Made by a program: the position numbers and the translations under genes. A model generated the notes under the pieces. The model was not told the origin of the DNA. It ran no database searches and worked only from the letters and a program-made list of their open reading frames with translations. Positions 35,926 through 43,918 of a stretch of DNA of 64,000 nt are shown piece by piece (the stretch's first letter is position 1; each line of letters begins with the position of its first letter). The stretch spans positions 496,001 through 560,000 of the forward strand of contig NZ_BMVR01000002.1 of NCBI RefSeq assembly GCF_014650815.1, read 5' to 3'. The DNA is from Streptomyces flavofungini. GTDB taxonomy: Bacteria > Actinomycetota > Actinomycetes > Streptomycetales > Streptomycetaceae.

Positions 35926-38900
35926 TCAGAACAGACTCATCAGCGCCTCCGCCGCGTCCATCGGCTCCGAGTCCCCGTCCGGCAGCGCGAGTTCGAACCA
36001 GACCGTCTTGCCGCGCGGTGTCCGACGTGAGCCCCAGGCCGCGCTCAGCAGGCCGACGAGCTGCAGTCCGCGTCCGCCCTCGTCGGTGTCGCGGGCGCGG
36101 CGGCGGCGCGGCTGGACGAGCCCCGCGTCCCACACCTCGCAGACCAGGGTGCGGTCGAGCAGGAGCCGCAGCCGGATCTCGCCCTGGCCGTACCGCAGGG
36201 CGTTCGTGACCAGTTCGCTGACCAGGAGTTCGGCGGTGTCGACGAGCGCTTCGAGGTCCCACGCGCGCAGCCGCTCGCAGGCCAGTTCGCGGGCGCGGCC
36301 CACGGACTGCGGTTCGCGCGGCAGCGTCCAGTCGCCGACGTGCTCGGCGGGCAGGCCCTGCACCCGCGCCATGAGCAGCGCGATGTCGTCCTCGCCGTGG
36401 TGGGTGTCGAGGGTGCTCAGGACGTGGTCGCAGATGTCCTCAAGGGCCTGCGCGGGGTCGGTGAGCGCGCCCACGAAGGCGTTCAGGCCCTCGTCCAGGG
36501 AGTGGTCGCGGGACTCGACGAGGCCGTCCGTGTAGAGGGCGAGGAGCGCGCCCTCGGGCAGGTCGACGTCGACCTCCTCGAAGGGTTCGCCGCCGACGCC
36601 AAGCGGCATGCCCGGGGGGACGTCGAGCATGAGCGCGGACTCGCCGGGTTCGACGAGGACGGGCGGCAGATGGCCCGCGTTGGCGAAGGTGACGCGGCGG
36701 GTGACGGCGTCGTACACCGCGTACACGCAGGTCGCGAGGTAGACCTCGGCGAGGTCGTCGGTGTCGCGGCCGCGGCCCCTGGCGGTGCCGGCGCGGCGGG
36801 GGTGCTGCGGGCCCGGCGGGTTGCCGAGGCCGCGGGCGATCTCGTCGAGCGCGGAGAGGACCTCGGCGGGCTCCAGGTCGAGCAGCGCGAGGGTGCGCAC
36901 GGCGGAGCGCAGTTCGCCCATGGCGACGGCGGCGCGCAGGCCGCGGCCCATGACGTCGCCGACGACCAGGGCGGTGCGGTGGCCGGGCAGTTCGATGACG
37001 TCGAACCAGTCGCCGCCGACCTCGGTGGCGGCGTTGCCGGGCAGATAGCGGCAGGCGATGTCGAGCCCGGCGGCCTCCGGGTCGCCGGGCGGGAGCAGGG
37101 ACCGTTGCAGTATCAGGGCGCGCTCGTGCTCGCGGCGGTAGAGGCGGGCGTTGTCGATGCAGACGGCGGCGCGCGCGGCGAGCTCGACGGCGAGGGCCCG
37201 GTCGCGTTCGCCGAAGGGTTCGCTGCCCTTCGTACGGGAGAACTGGGCGAGGCCGACGACGGTGTCGTGCGCGACCATCGGCACGGCGAGCGTGGACTGG
37301 ATGAGTCCGCTGGTGAGGCGGCGGGCGGGCCCGCAGTCGTCGTCGGCGGCGACCAGCCGGGGCCGGGCCGTGCGCAGGGCCTCCGCGCAGGGCGAGGTGA
37401 AGGCGAAGCGGTGCACGGAGCCGACGTCGACGGGGCCGGTGCCGTCGGGGAAGGGCGCGTCGGCGACGGCGCTCGCGAAGGCGACCCGGCGCAGTTCGGC
37501 GCTGCCCTCGGCGAGGCTCTGGCGGATGTGGGCGGCCTCGTCGCCGTCCAGGAGGCCTTGGTAGAGGTCGACGGAGGCGAGGTCGCAGAAGCCGGGGACG
37601 GCGACGTCGAGGAGCTCGCGTGCGGTGGTCTCCAGGTCGAGGGAGTTGCCGATGCGGGCGCCGGCCTCGTTGAGGAGGGCGAGGTTGCGGCGGGCGTGGG
37701 CGGCCTCGCGGGCGGCGGCGTGGCGGTTGGTGACGTCGTTGCCGAGGCCCGCGACGCCGATGGGGCGGCCCGAACCGCTGTGCACGCGGTAGAGGTTGAT
37801 CGACCAGTGGCGGCGTTCGTTGCTGCCCGGGGCCGGGCCGACGATCTGCATGTCCGTGACGGCCTCGCCGGTCTCCAGGCAGCGGCGCATCGCGTCCTGC
37901 ATGCGGTCGGCCTCGTGGCGGGGCAGATAGTCGTAAACGGTGCGGCCGCGGTGGTCGTCGACGACGCCGCCGAAGACGGCGGCGAAGCGGCGGTTGGCGC
38001 GCTGCACCTTGAGGTCGGTACCGAACAACAGGAAGCCGAAAGGAGATTGACCGAAAATGGCCTGCGAGGCGGCGAGGTCGGTCTCGATCCGGCGCAGCGC
38101 GCGGACGTCGACGACGATGCAGACGGCGGACCGCTCGCCCTCGGGCGTCCTGGCGGGCATCACATAGACCTCGGCGATGCCCTCGATCCCGGCGGCGCCC
38201 GCGGCGGCCCCGGCAGACCCGCGCGCGGCGGCTCCGGCACCCGCGACGCCCGGACCGCTGTCCGGAGTTCCCGTCCCGGACTCCGGCGCCCGGACCCCGG
38301 ACTCCGGCACCCGGAACGGGACGGACCCCGTCCACTCCCGCCCGTCGAGGATCTCGGCCATCTTGCGCCGCCCCGCGGGCCGCAGCTCGGGCGCGATGAA
38401 CGCGTCAATGGGGTCCTTGCCCACGGCGTCCCGCGCGGCCACGCCGAACAGCCGCTCGGCGCGGGCGCTCCACTGGTCGACCAGGCCGTCCGGGCCGATC
38501 GAGAAGGAGGCCACCTTGATGTAGTCGTAGATGGACCCGGGCGGGCTGCTCTGCCAGATGACGTCGTCCGGTGTGTGGGGCGGGTCGTCGACACGGGCGG
38601 GCACCGCACCGGCGCCGCGGTGACGCGCGTCGGCGTCCCCGGGCATCCCGGCTACGCCATGCGACCCACGGGTGCCTACGGTTCCGGGCGCGCCGAGGTC
38701 TACGTCACGCGGGGGGCCGTCGTCCGGAAGGGCGTCGTCCGCGGCGCCCCCGTCCACGGGGCCGTCGTCCGCGGGTCCGGGCGCGTCCTCGCCCCCGGGG
38801 TCGCCGGGGCCGTGGCCGGTGCCGGGACCGGCGGTGGCGCGTGCGCCGCCGCCTGCCACGTCCGCCGCACCCGTCGCACCTGTCACGACGTCGGTGGTCC

Positions 38901-39021
38901 CCGTCGGCGCCGACGAGAGAGGTCCGCCCCCGGCTCCCGGCACCGGACGTGCGGGGAGCACCCCGCCCGACCGCGCCACAGGCCGCTTCGAACCCGTCGC
39001 CTTCGCTGGTATCTCGCTCAC
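35926..39021 (-). CDS. PAS-PAS-GAF-SpoIIE phosphatase-HATPase signalling protein
   Basis: A 1031-residue cytoplasmic regulator of the partner-switching type. GTG 39021 is chosen because GGAGGGG lies 8 nt upstream. Layout: disordered head (1-150); PAS-1 (about 160-270, interrupted near 234-270 by a Pro/Glu/Ser/Gly-rich insert); PAS-2 (about 305-425, FGQSPFGFLLFGTDLKVQRANRRFAAVFG); GAF (about 445-600); PP2C-type SpoIIE phosphatase (about 620-880, TEVGGDWFDVIELPG, VVGDVMGRGLRAA); and a C-terminal RsbW-like ATPase (about 900-1025, VSELVTNALRYG, EGGRGLQLV). Such proteins both dephosphorylate and phosphorylate anti-anti-sigma factors. Signal sensed unknown. Confidence 0.93.
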   Translation of the reverse strand: MSEIPAKATGSKRPVARSGGVLPARPVPGAGGGPLSSAPTGTTDVVTGATGAADVAGGGARATAGPGTGHGPGDPGGEDAPGPADDGPVDGGAADDALPDDGPPRDVDLGAPGTVGTRGSHGVAGMPGDADARHRGAGAVPARVDDPPHTPDDVIWQSSPPGSIYDYIKVASFSIGPDGLVDQWSARAERLFGVAARDAVGKDPIDAFIAPELRPAGRRKMAEILDGREWTGSVPFRVPESGVRAPESGTGTPDSGPGVAGAGAAARGSAGAAAGAAGIEGIAEVYVMPARTPEGERSAVCIVVDVRALRRIETDLAASQAIFGQSPFGFLLFGTDLKVQRANRRFAAVFGGVVDDHRGRTVYDYLPRHEADRMQDAMRRCLETGEAVTDMQIVGPAPGSNERRHWSINLYRVHSGSGRPIGVAGLGNDVTNRHAAAREAAHARRNLALLNEAGARIGNSLDLETTARELLDVAVPGFCDLASVDLYQGLLDGDEAAHIRQSLAEGSAELRRVAFASAVADAPFPDGTGPVDVGSVHRFAFTSPCAEALRTARPRLVAADDDCGPARRLTSGLIQSTLAVPMVAHDTVVGLAQFSRTKGSEPFGERDRALAVELAARAAVCIDNARLYRREHERALILQRSLLPPGDPEAAGLDIACRYLPGNAATEVGGDWFDVIELPGHRTALVVGDVMGRGLRAAVAMGELRSAVRTLALLDLEPAEVLSALDEIARGLGNPPGPQHPRRAGTARGRGRDTDDLAEVYLATCVYAVYDAVTRRVTFANAGHLPPVLVEPGESALMLDVPPGMPLGVGGEPFEEVDVDLPEGALLALYTDGLVESRDHSLDEGLNAFVGALTDPAQALEDICDHVLSTLDTHHGEDDIALLMARVQGLPAEHVGDWTLPREPQSVGRARELACERLRAWDLEALVDTAELLVSELVTNALRYGQGEIRLRLLLDRTLVCEVWDAGLVQPRRRRARDTDEGGRGLQLVGLLSAAWGSRRTPRGKTVWFELALPDGDSEPMDAAEALMSLF

Positions 39022-39205
39022 GCGAACCGTCCCCTCCAGCTCACCGCGTCCGGTACCGGTCACCGGATGTGGCTGCCCGCAGTATCCAGCACTACGGTGC
39101 CGGGCCACACGCCGTTCACGATCACAGCACGGACTAAACGCTTTTTGGCCCGTGTCCGCCTTGTGCTCGTCCCGTGCACTTGTACGTACCGGCGCCCTCT
39201 GTCTT

Positions 39206-39658
39206 CTATCCGGGCAGCGCCAGCTCGAACCACACCGTCTTCCCCGTCGTGCCCGTGCGCCCCGGCCGCGTACCCCAGCGCCGGGACGACCGGGCGACGA
39301 GCTGGATGCCCCGGCCGCCCTCGTCGTCGGGCGCCGCGGCCCGTTCCCGGGGCGGGTCCGGCAGCGGGTCGGACACCTCGACGAGCAGTGTGCCGAGCGG
39401 ATCGGCCGGGCGCACCAGGCGGACGCCGATGGGGCCCGAGGCATACCGCAGGGAATTGGTCACCAGTTCGCTGACGAGCAGCACGGTGACATCGCCGAGG
39501 GCGCCGAGCCCCCACGCGCCGAGTTGCGCGCGGACGACGGCACGGGCCGTGCGGACGGCGCCCGGGTCCGCGGGAAAGTCCCACTCGGCGCATTCGCCTT
39601 CGGTGTCGATCACGCCGATCACTTCCCGGCCCAGCGGCGGACCTATGTCCGGTTTCAT
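39206..39658 (-). CDS. Stand-alone anti-sigma-type ATPase (RsbW-like)
   Basis: A 150-residue GHKL ATPase with N-box LLVSELVTNSLRYA, G1 SDPLPDPP and G2 EGGRGIQLVARSSRRWG, ending GKTVWFELALPG. It closely parallels the C-terminal ATPase of the downstream SpoIIE gene (KTVWFELALPDGD), suggesting a local duplication. The likely start is ATG 39658 (MKPDIGPPL), but no good ribosome site is visible. The frame stays open upstream to 39793, so an earlier start is possible. It lies 185 nt upstream of the SpoIIE gene on the same strand. Confidence 0.82.
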   Translation of the reverse strand: MKPDIGPPLGREVIGVIDTEGECAEWDFPADPGAVRTARAVVRAQLGAWGLGALGDVTVLLVSELVTNSLRYASGPIGVRLVRPADPLGTLLVEVSDPLPDPPRERAAAPDDEGGRGIQLVARSSRRWGTRPGRTGTTGKTVWFELALPG

Positions 39659-39961
39659 GGGGTTAATGGGCACATACCCGATATCCAGGTGGAAGTACCG
39701 CGTTCCAGGTGTCGTTGTGGCACGAACGGCGTAGAGAGGCGTACGACCTGTCCCGTCATCACCTCGCGCGCCCCTGCGCCCCGGCCGCCGCAAGGCCGGG
39801 CAGGCCGCCGACAGCTCCGGCTCCGGTGGGGTGTTCCGGCAGGTCGGAGGGGTGGCGGAGGGTCCGTCAGGCGGGGTGTTTCGCCAGGCGGGGGGGGTGC
39901 CGAGGCGCCGACGGTAGCGCGGCGCGCTCGGGCCCCGCCGGGAGATCCGGGCGAAAGTCCG
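39659..39961. other. Upstream region of the RsbW-like gene
   Basis: No separate gene. It contains two imperfect GGGGTGTT(C/T)CG-type G-rich repeats (about 39825-39900) and an open extension of the RsbW-like frame to 39793 whose residues are not conserved-looking. Confidence 0.4.
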
Positions 39962-40348
<387 letters not shown>

Positions 40349-40367
40349 GCGCGGGAGCTTACGACCT

Positions 40368-40550
40368 TCACCGCGCGCCGTTCTGGTTCAGCCGCTCCAC
40401 CCAGTAGAGCTGCTCCCTGCCGCGGTCGTCGAGGCTGTCCGCGATCTTCTGCGCCTCGGCCTTGGTCGCGTACCTTCCGACGCGGTAGCGGTTGCCGTTG
40501 TCGTCCTGACGTATCACGAGCCAGGGCAGTATGACCGTCCCGTCGTTCAT
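40368..40550 (-). CDS. Small SPOR-like protein
   Basis: A 60-residue protein from ATG 40550, with GGAGGG 6 nt upstream (an upstream ATG has no site). The sequence VIRQDDNGNRYRVGRYATKAEAQKI then ADSLDDRG and YWVERL has the beta-alpha-beta rhythm of a SPOR repeat. The usual SPOR binds denuded peptidoglycan, but there is no membrane anchor here, so that role is uncertain. Short soluble proteins of this kind are common in streptomycetes. Confidence 0.75.
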   Translation of the reverse strand: MNDGTVILPWLVIRQDDNGNRYRVGRYATKAEAQKIADSLDDRGREQLYWVERLNQNGAR

Positions 40551-40691
40551 GCCGTCCCTCCGCTCCCCGCCCCCGGCGCACCCCACGCCTCGATCAGTAA
40601 GGAAACCGCAATCCGCATATGCCCGAGCTTACGCCCGACCTTTACGCAGCGGATACGACTTTGCACAAAGAGATACGCAATCGGCCAGCGC

Positions 40692-40725
40692 GGAGGGGGC
40701 GCGTCCTCGTGGACGCGCCCCCTCC
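40692..40725 (-). terminator. Hairpin terminator after the NCS1 permease gene
   Basis: Perfect 15-bp stem (GGAGGGGGCGCGTCC and complement) with a TCGT loop, 43 nt past the permease stop on the minus strand. Confidence 0.85.
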
Positions 40726-40767
40726 AACGGCCGCCGACGAGCGCGGCAAGCCCGAACTCGGCCCCCT

Positions 40768-42543
40768 TTACGGCTCGTTGGTGAATGCCCCGCTGTCGTG
40801 CGCCCCGCCTCGCGAACCCCCCGTCGGCGCGGGCACCGCCGGCACCGTCGGCACCGGCATGAGCACGGGGCCGCTCACGGGCGACGTACGGCAGACGTCC
40901 CCGCACTGGGCGTCCAGCGAGCAGCACAGCGAGCAGATCGGCCCCGACTGGACGGGGCAGTCGGCGATGTCGGGGAGTTCGTACGCCGTCTCGCACACCG
41001 CGCAGAGGTGGGTGGCCGTGAGGTCGGGGACCTCGACGTGCGGGCCGTTCACCGGGTTCGGCCGCGCCAGGTAGTACCTGCCCCGGGTGGCCCAGGCGAT
41101 CAACGGGCACAGGAGCAGGGCGAGTCCGGCGGCGATGAAGGTCGAGAAGGCCTCGGCGTACCGGCCGAACAGACCGAAGAACGCCAGGATGGAGACCGTC
41201 GAGGCGATCACCATCGCACCGAATCCGGCTGGGTTCACCGCGTACAGATAGGCCCGTTTGAACTCGATGTACGGCGGACTCCACCCGACCCGTTTGTTGA
41301 TGACCAGGTCGGCCGCGACGGCGACGATCCATGCGATGCCCACGTTGGCGTAGAAGCCGAGCAGCTTGTTGAGGGCCGCGAACATGTTCATCTCCATCAG
41401 CGTCAGCGCGATGGCGAGGTTGAGGAAGATGTACCAGACCCGGCCCGGGTGGCGGTGGGTGACGCGGGAGAAGAAGTTCGACCAGGACAGCGAACCGCTG
41501 TAGGCGTTGGTCACGTTGATCTTGATCTGGGAGACGATCACGAAGACCGCGGCGGCGGGCAGCGCGAACGAGCCGAGCCAGGGGCGCAGCGCCTCGATCT
41601 GCGGAGCGATCGGCTCCAGGGCGTGCGTCCTGCCGACCGCTTCGAGCGCCACGAAGGCCAGGAACGCGCCACCGAGCTGCTTGGCGGCACCGATGATCAC
41701 CCAGCCGGGACCGGCCGCGAGAACGGCCAGATTCCATCGCCTCTTGTTCGCCTCGGTCTTGGCCGGCATGAAGCGCAAGTAGTCGGCCTGTTCACCGATC
41801 TGGGCGATGAGGGAGAGCGCGACGCCGGTGCCGAGCCCGAAGCCGATCCAGGAGAAGCCCGCTCCCGCGCCCTCCGTCCCCTCGAACGATCCGAAGGCGC
41901 CCCAGGCGTCCGGCGCCTCGAAGGCGAGCACCAGGAACGGCAGGACCATGCCGATGATCCAGATCGGCTGCGTCCAGGCCTGCACCTTGGCGAGCGCGCC
42001 CATGCCGCGGAACACGATCGGGATGACGATCAGCGTCGTCACCAAGTAGCCGATCTCCACCGGGAGTCCGACGGCCTGGTGCATGGCCTGCGCCATGATC
42101 GAGCCTTCGAGGGCGAAGAAGATGAAGGTGAACGAGGCGTAGATGAGGGACGTGAGGGTGGAGCCGAAGTAGCCGAAGCCCGCGCCGCGCGTGACCAGGT
42201 CCATGTCCAGGCCGTACGTCGCACAGGCCCGGGCGATCGGGATGCCGGTGACGAAGATGATCGTCGCGGCGCACAGGATGGACGCGAAGCCGCTGGTGAA
42301 ACCGTACGTGAAGACGATGGACGCGCCGATCGCGAAGTCCGCGAGATAGGCGATGCCGCCGAGCGCCGTGGACGCGACCATGGTCGGCGACCAGCGGCGG
42401 AAGGAGTGCGGGGCATAGCGCAGCGAGTAGTCCTCGCGGCTCTCGTCGGCGGCGAGCCTGGCGTAGCTGCGCCGCGGCGGGCCGTCGGCCGGGGCGGCGG
42501 CGCCCGCCGTGGCCGCGTCGTCGCGCGTGACCGTATCCGTCAT
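40768..42543 (-). CDS. NCS1-family (purine/cytosine/allantoin-type) permease with Cys-rich C-terminal domain
   Basis: A 591-residue transporter with about twelve hydrophobic segments. The family core is visible in WSPTMVASTALGGIAYLADFAIG and YGLDMDLVTRGAGFGYFGST. It would import a nucleobase or related ring compound with Na+ or H+. After the last helix, about 65 residues hold eight cysteines (CAVCETAYELPDIADC, CSLCCSLDAQCGDVC), a likely zinc-binding cytoplasmic domain. NCS1 proteins normally end after the helices, so this tail is unusual. A terminator follows. A GntR/UTRA gene lies upstream on the same strand and may control it. Confidence 0.88.
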   Translation of the reverse strand: MTDTVTRDDAATAGAAAPADGPPRRSYARLAADESREDYSLRYAPHSFRRWSPTMVASTALGGIAYLADFAIGASIVFTYGFTSGFASILCAATIIFVTGIPIARACATYGLDMDLVTRGAGFGYFGSTLTSLIYASFTFIFFALEGSIMAQAMHQAVGLPVEIGYLVTTLIVIPIVFRGMGALAKVQAWTQPIWIIGMVLPFLVLAFEAPDAWGAFGSFEGTEGAGAGFSWIGFGLGTGVALSLIAQIGEQADYLRFMPAKTEANKRRWNLAVLAAGPGWVIIGAAKQLGGAFLAFVALEAVGRTHALEPIAPQIEALRPWLGSFALPAAAVFVIVSQIKINVTNAYSGSLSWSNFFSRVTHRHPGRVWYIFLNLAIALTLMEMNMFAALNKLLGFYANVGIAWIVAVAADLVINKRVGWSPPYIEFKRAYLYAVNPAGFGAMVIASTVSILAFFGLFGRYAEAFSTFIAAGLALLLCPLIAWATRGRYYLARPNPVNGPHVEVPDLTATHLCAVCETAYELPDIADCPVQSGPICSLCCSLDAQCGDVCRTSPVSGPVLMPVPTVPAVPAPTGGSRGGAHDSGAFTNEP

Positions 42544-42751
42544 GTGGATTCCTGACTTCCGAAACGTCCGACCGGACTGCGGGTACGGAGGGGGAAGTTA
42601 GGAGCCGTGCGTGACGATCCGCTGCGGGGCGCCGTTGCCCGGGCGTTACGGAACCCGGGCGGGCGTTAACTCGCGATCACGCGGGACGGACGGGCCGTTC
42701 GCATTCCGGTCGGGCCGGGGCGGCGAGCAGCCCCGGCGGCCGGGCGGGCGG

Positions 42752-43504
42752 TCACCGCACCGGCAGGTGGTATGCGATGCGATAGCGGTCGGCGGGGACG
42801 ACGATGTCGGCCGTCTCCACGGGGCGTCCCGAGGCGTAGTACGTCCGCTGGAGGGCGAGGACGACGTGGCCGGGGACGCCGCCGAGGGCGAGCAACTCCT
42901 CGGCGAGGCCGGGGCGGGCGCCGACCTCCTCCGCGACGTTGTCCACGATCACGTCGATGGCGGCCATGCGGTCCACGACGCCGCAGCCGCCGAGGGGGCC
43001 CTCCTCCGGGAGCATCACCGGGGTGCGGCCGGTGACGGCCAGGGGCTCCCAGGACGTGGAGATCATCATCGCCTCGCCCGCGTCCCGGAAGACATAGCGC
43101 GTGCACATCACACGGTCCCCGGGGCGGATGGCGAGACGCTCGGCGATCTCTTCGTTCGCGTCCGCCTGCTCGCTGCGGGACTCCCAGGTGCCGCGGGCGT
43201 TCTCGGCGGCCTGCTCCTGGCGGAACGGGGTGGAGGTGCCGGGGCCGCGGAAGCCGGTGCGGGCGACGCGGCGGGGGTCGGGGCGCTCGCGCACATAGGT
43301 GCCGGAGCCGGAGCGCCCCTCGACCAGGCCCTCGGCCATGAGCACCTTGCGGGCTTCGAGAGCGACCGTGTCCGAGACCCCGTACTCCTCGCGGATTCTG
43401 GCCTGCGAGGGGAGCCGGGTGTGCGGCGGCAGCGAACCATCGGTGATCTTCTTACGGAGATCACCCGCGACGCGCAGATAGGCCGGCTGCTCACCGAATG
43501 TCAC
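42752..43504 (-). CDS. GntR-family regulator with UTRA ligand domain
   Basis: A 250-residue repressor/activator. Residues 8-75 form the winged helix (YLRVAGDLRKKITDGSLPPHTRLPSQARI, then EYGVSDTVALEARKVLMAEGLVEGRSGSGTYV). Residues 100-245 are a UTRA domain (RPGDRVMCTRYVF, VALQRTYYASGRPVE), which binds small effectors. GTG 43504 is the start. The permease gene begins 209 nt downstream on the same strand and is the natural target; the effector could be the permease substrate (inference). Confidence 0.92.
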   Translation of the reverse strand: MTFGEQPAYLRVAGDLRKKITDGSLPPHTRLPSQARIREEYGVSDTVALEARKVLMAEGLVEGRSGSGTYVRERPDPRRVARTGFRGPGTSTPFRQEQAAENARGTWESRSEQADANEEIAERLAIRPGDRVMCTRYVFRDAGEAMMISTSWEPLAVTGRTPVMLPEEGPLGGCGVVDRMAAIDVIVDNVAEEVGARPGLAEELLALGGVPGHVVLALQRTYYASGRPVETADIVVPADRYRIAYHLPVR

Positions 43505-43519
43505 TGGCCACTCCCATCA

Positions 43520-43568
43520 GGTTGACAGACAGCAACAGCCTGGCAACCGTGGGTTGTTGGCCGCAACC
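43520..43568. promoter_or_regulatory. Cluster of CAACC/GGTTG half-sites upstream of the GntR gene
   Basis: GGTTG at 43520, CAAC at 43533, palindrome CAACC-GTG-GGTTG at 43544-43556, and CAACC at 43564. Evenly mixed half-sites immediately upstream of a regulator gene suggest its own operator. The perfectly symmetrical central pair is the best single candidate. Confidence 0.55.
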
Positions 43569-43590
43569 CTAGGCCAAGGAATCACTCGAA

Positions 43591-43878
43591 GTGATGATTT
43601 CCTTGTGGGCAGGTCTTTACGCAGGGCCTTTCGAGCGATATAGCAATCAACTAACCGACCGGTCATCCCAGTTACCCCACCAGCGCACGCCGGTCACCGC
43701 ACGGCGCACGCTGGTCACCGCAGGGGCGCACGAGGGGTGGCTCCGCGCGGGTGGGCAACGGGCCCTGCCCTTCGGGTTCCTGGCCGTCCGGCGCCACACG
43801 CGCCTCGTCCTCGCGGCCGGCTGGGTCACGGACCCGGAGCCGTACCGCGAGGACGAGGATGAAGAGGTGTGCCGGTGA
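43591..43878 (+). CDS. Possible small hypothetical protein
   Basis: A 95-codon frame. The last 60 codons (from about 43690) have strong GC third-position bias and a protein-like ending (LPFGFLAVRRHTRLVLAAGWV, then DPEPYREDEDEEVCR). The first 30 codons are AT-richer and look non-coding. No start with a ribosome site lies near the switch, so the true start is unclear. A minus-strand frame overlaps but is less protein-like. Two 21-bp-spaced copies of GCGCACGC(C/T)GGTCACCGCA lie at 43683-43722. Confidence 0.4.
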   Translation: MMISLWAGLYAGPFERYSNQLTDRSSQLPHQRTPVTARRTLVTAGAHEGWLRAGGQRALPFGFLAVRRHTRLVLAAGWVTDPEPYREDEDEEVCR

Positions 43879-43918
43879 AGCCGATTGATCAGTTTTGATC
43901 AGTCAGACCCGACGGGCG

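Noticed and set aside
36340..39474. A 1044-codon plus-strand frame across the SpoIIE gene
   Set aside because: Shadow frame; no ribosome site and no recognisable domain, while the minus strand encodes an intact multi-domain protein.
43647..43829. Minus-strand 60-codon frame opposite the hypothetical gene at 43591
   Set aside because: Arg/Thr-rich without hydrophobic core and lacks a ribosome site; the plus frame has a more protein-like ending, though neither is certain.
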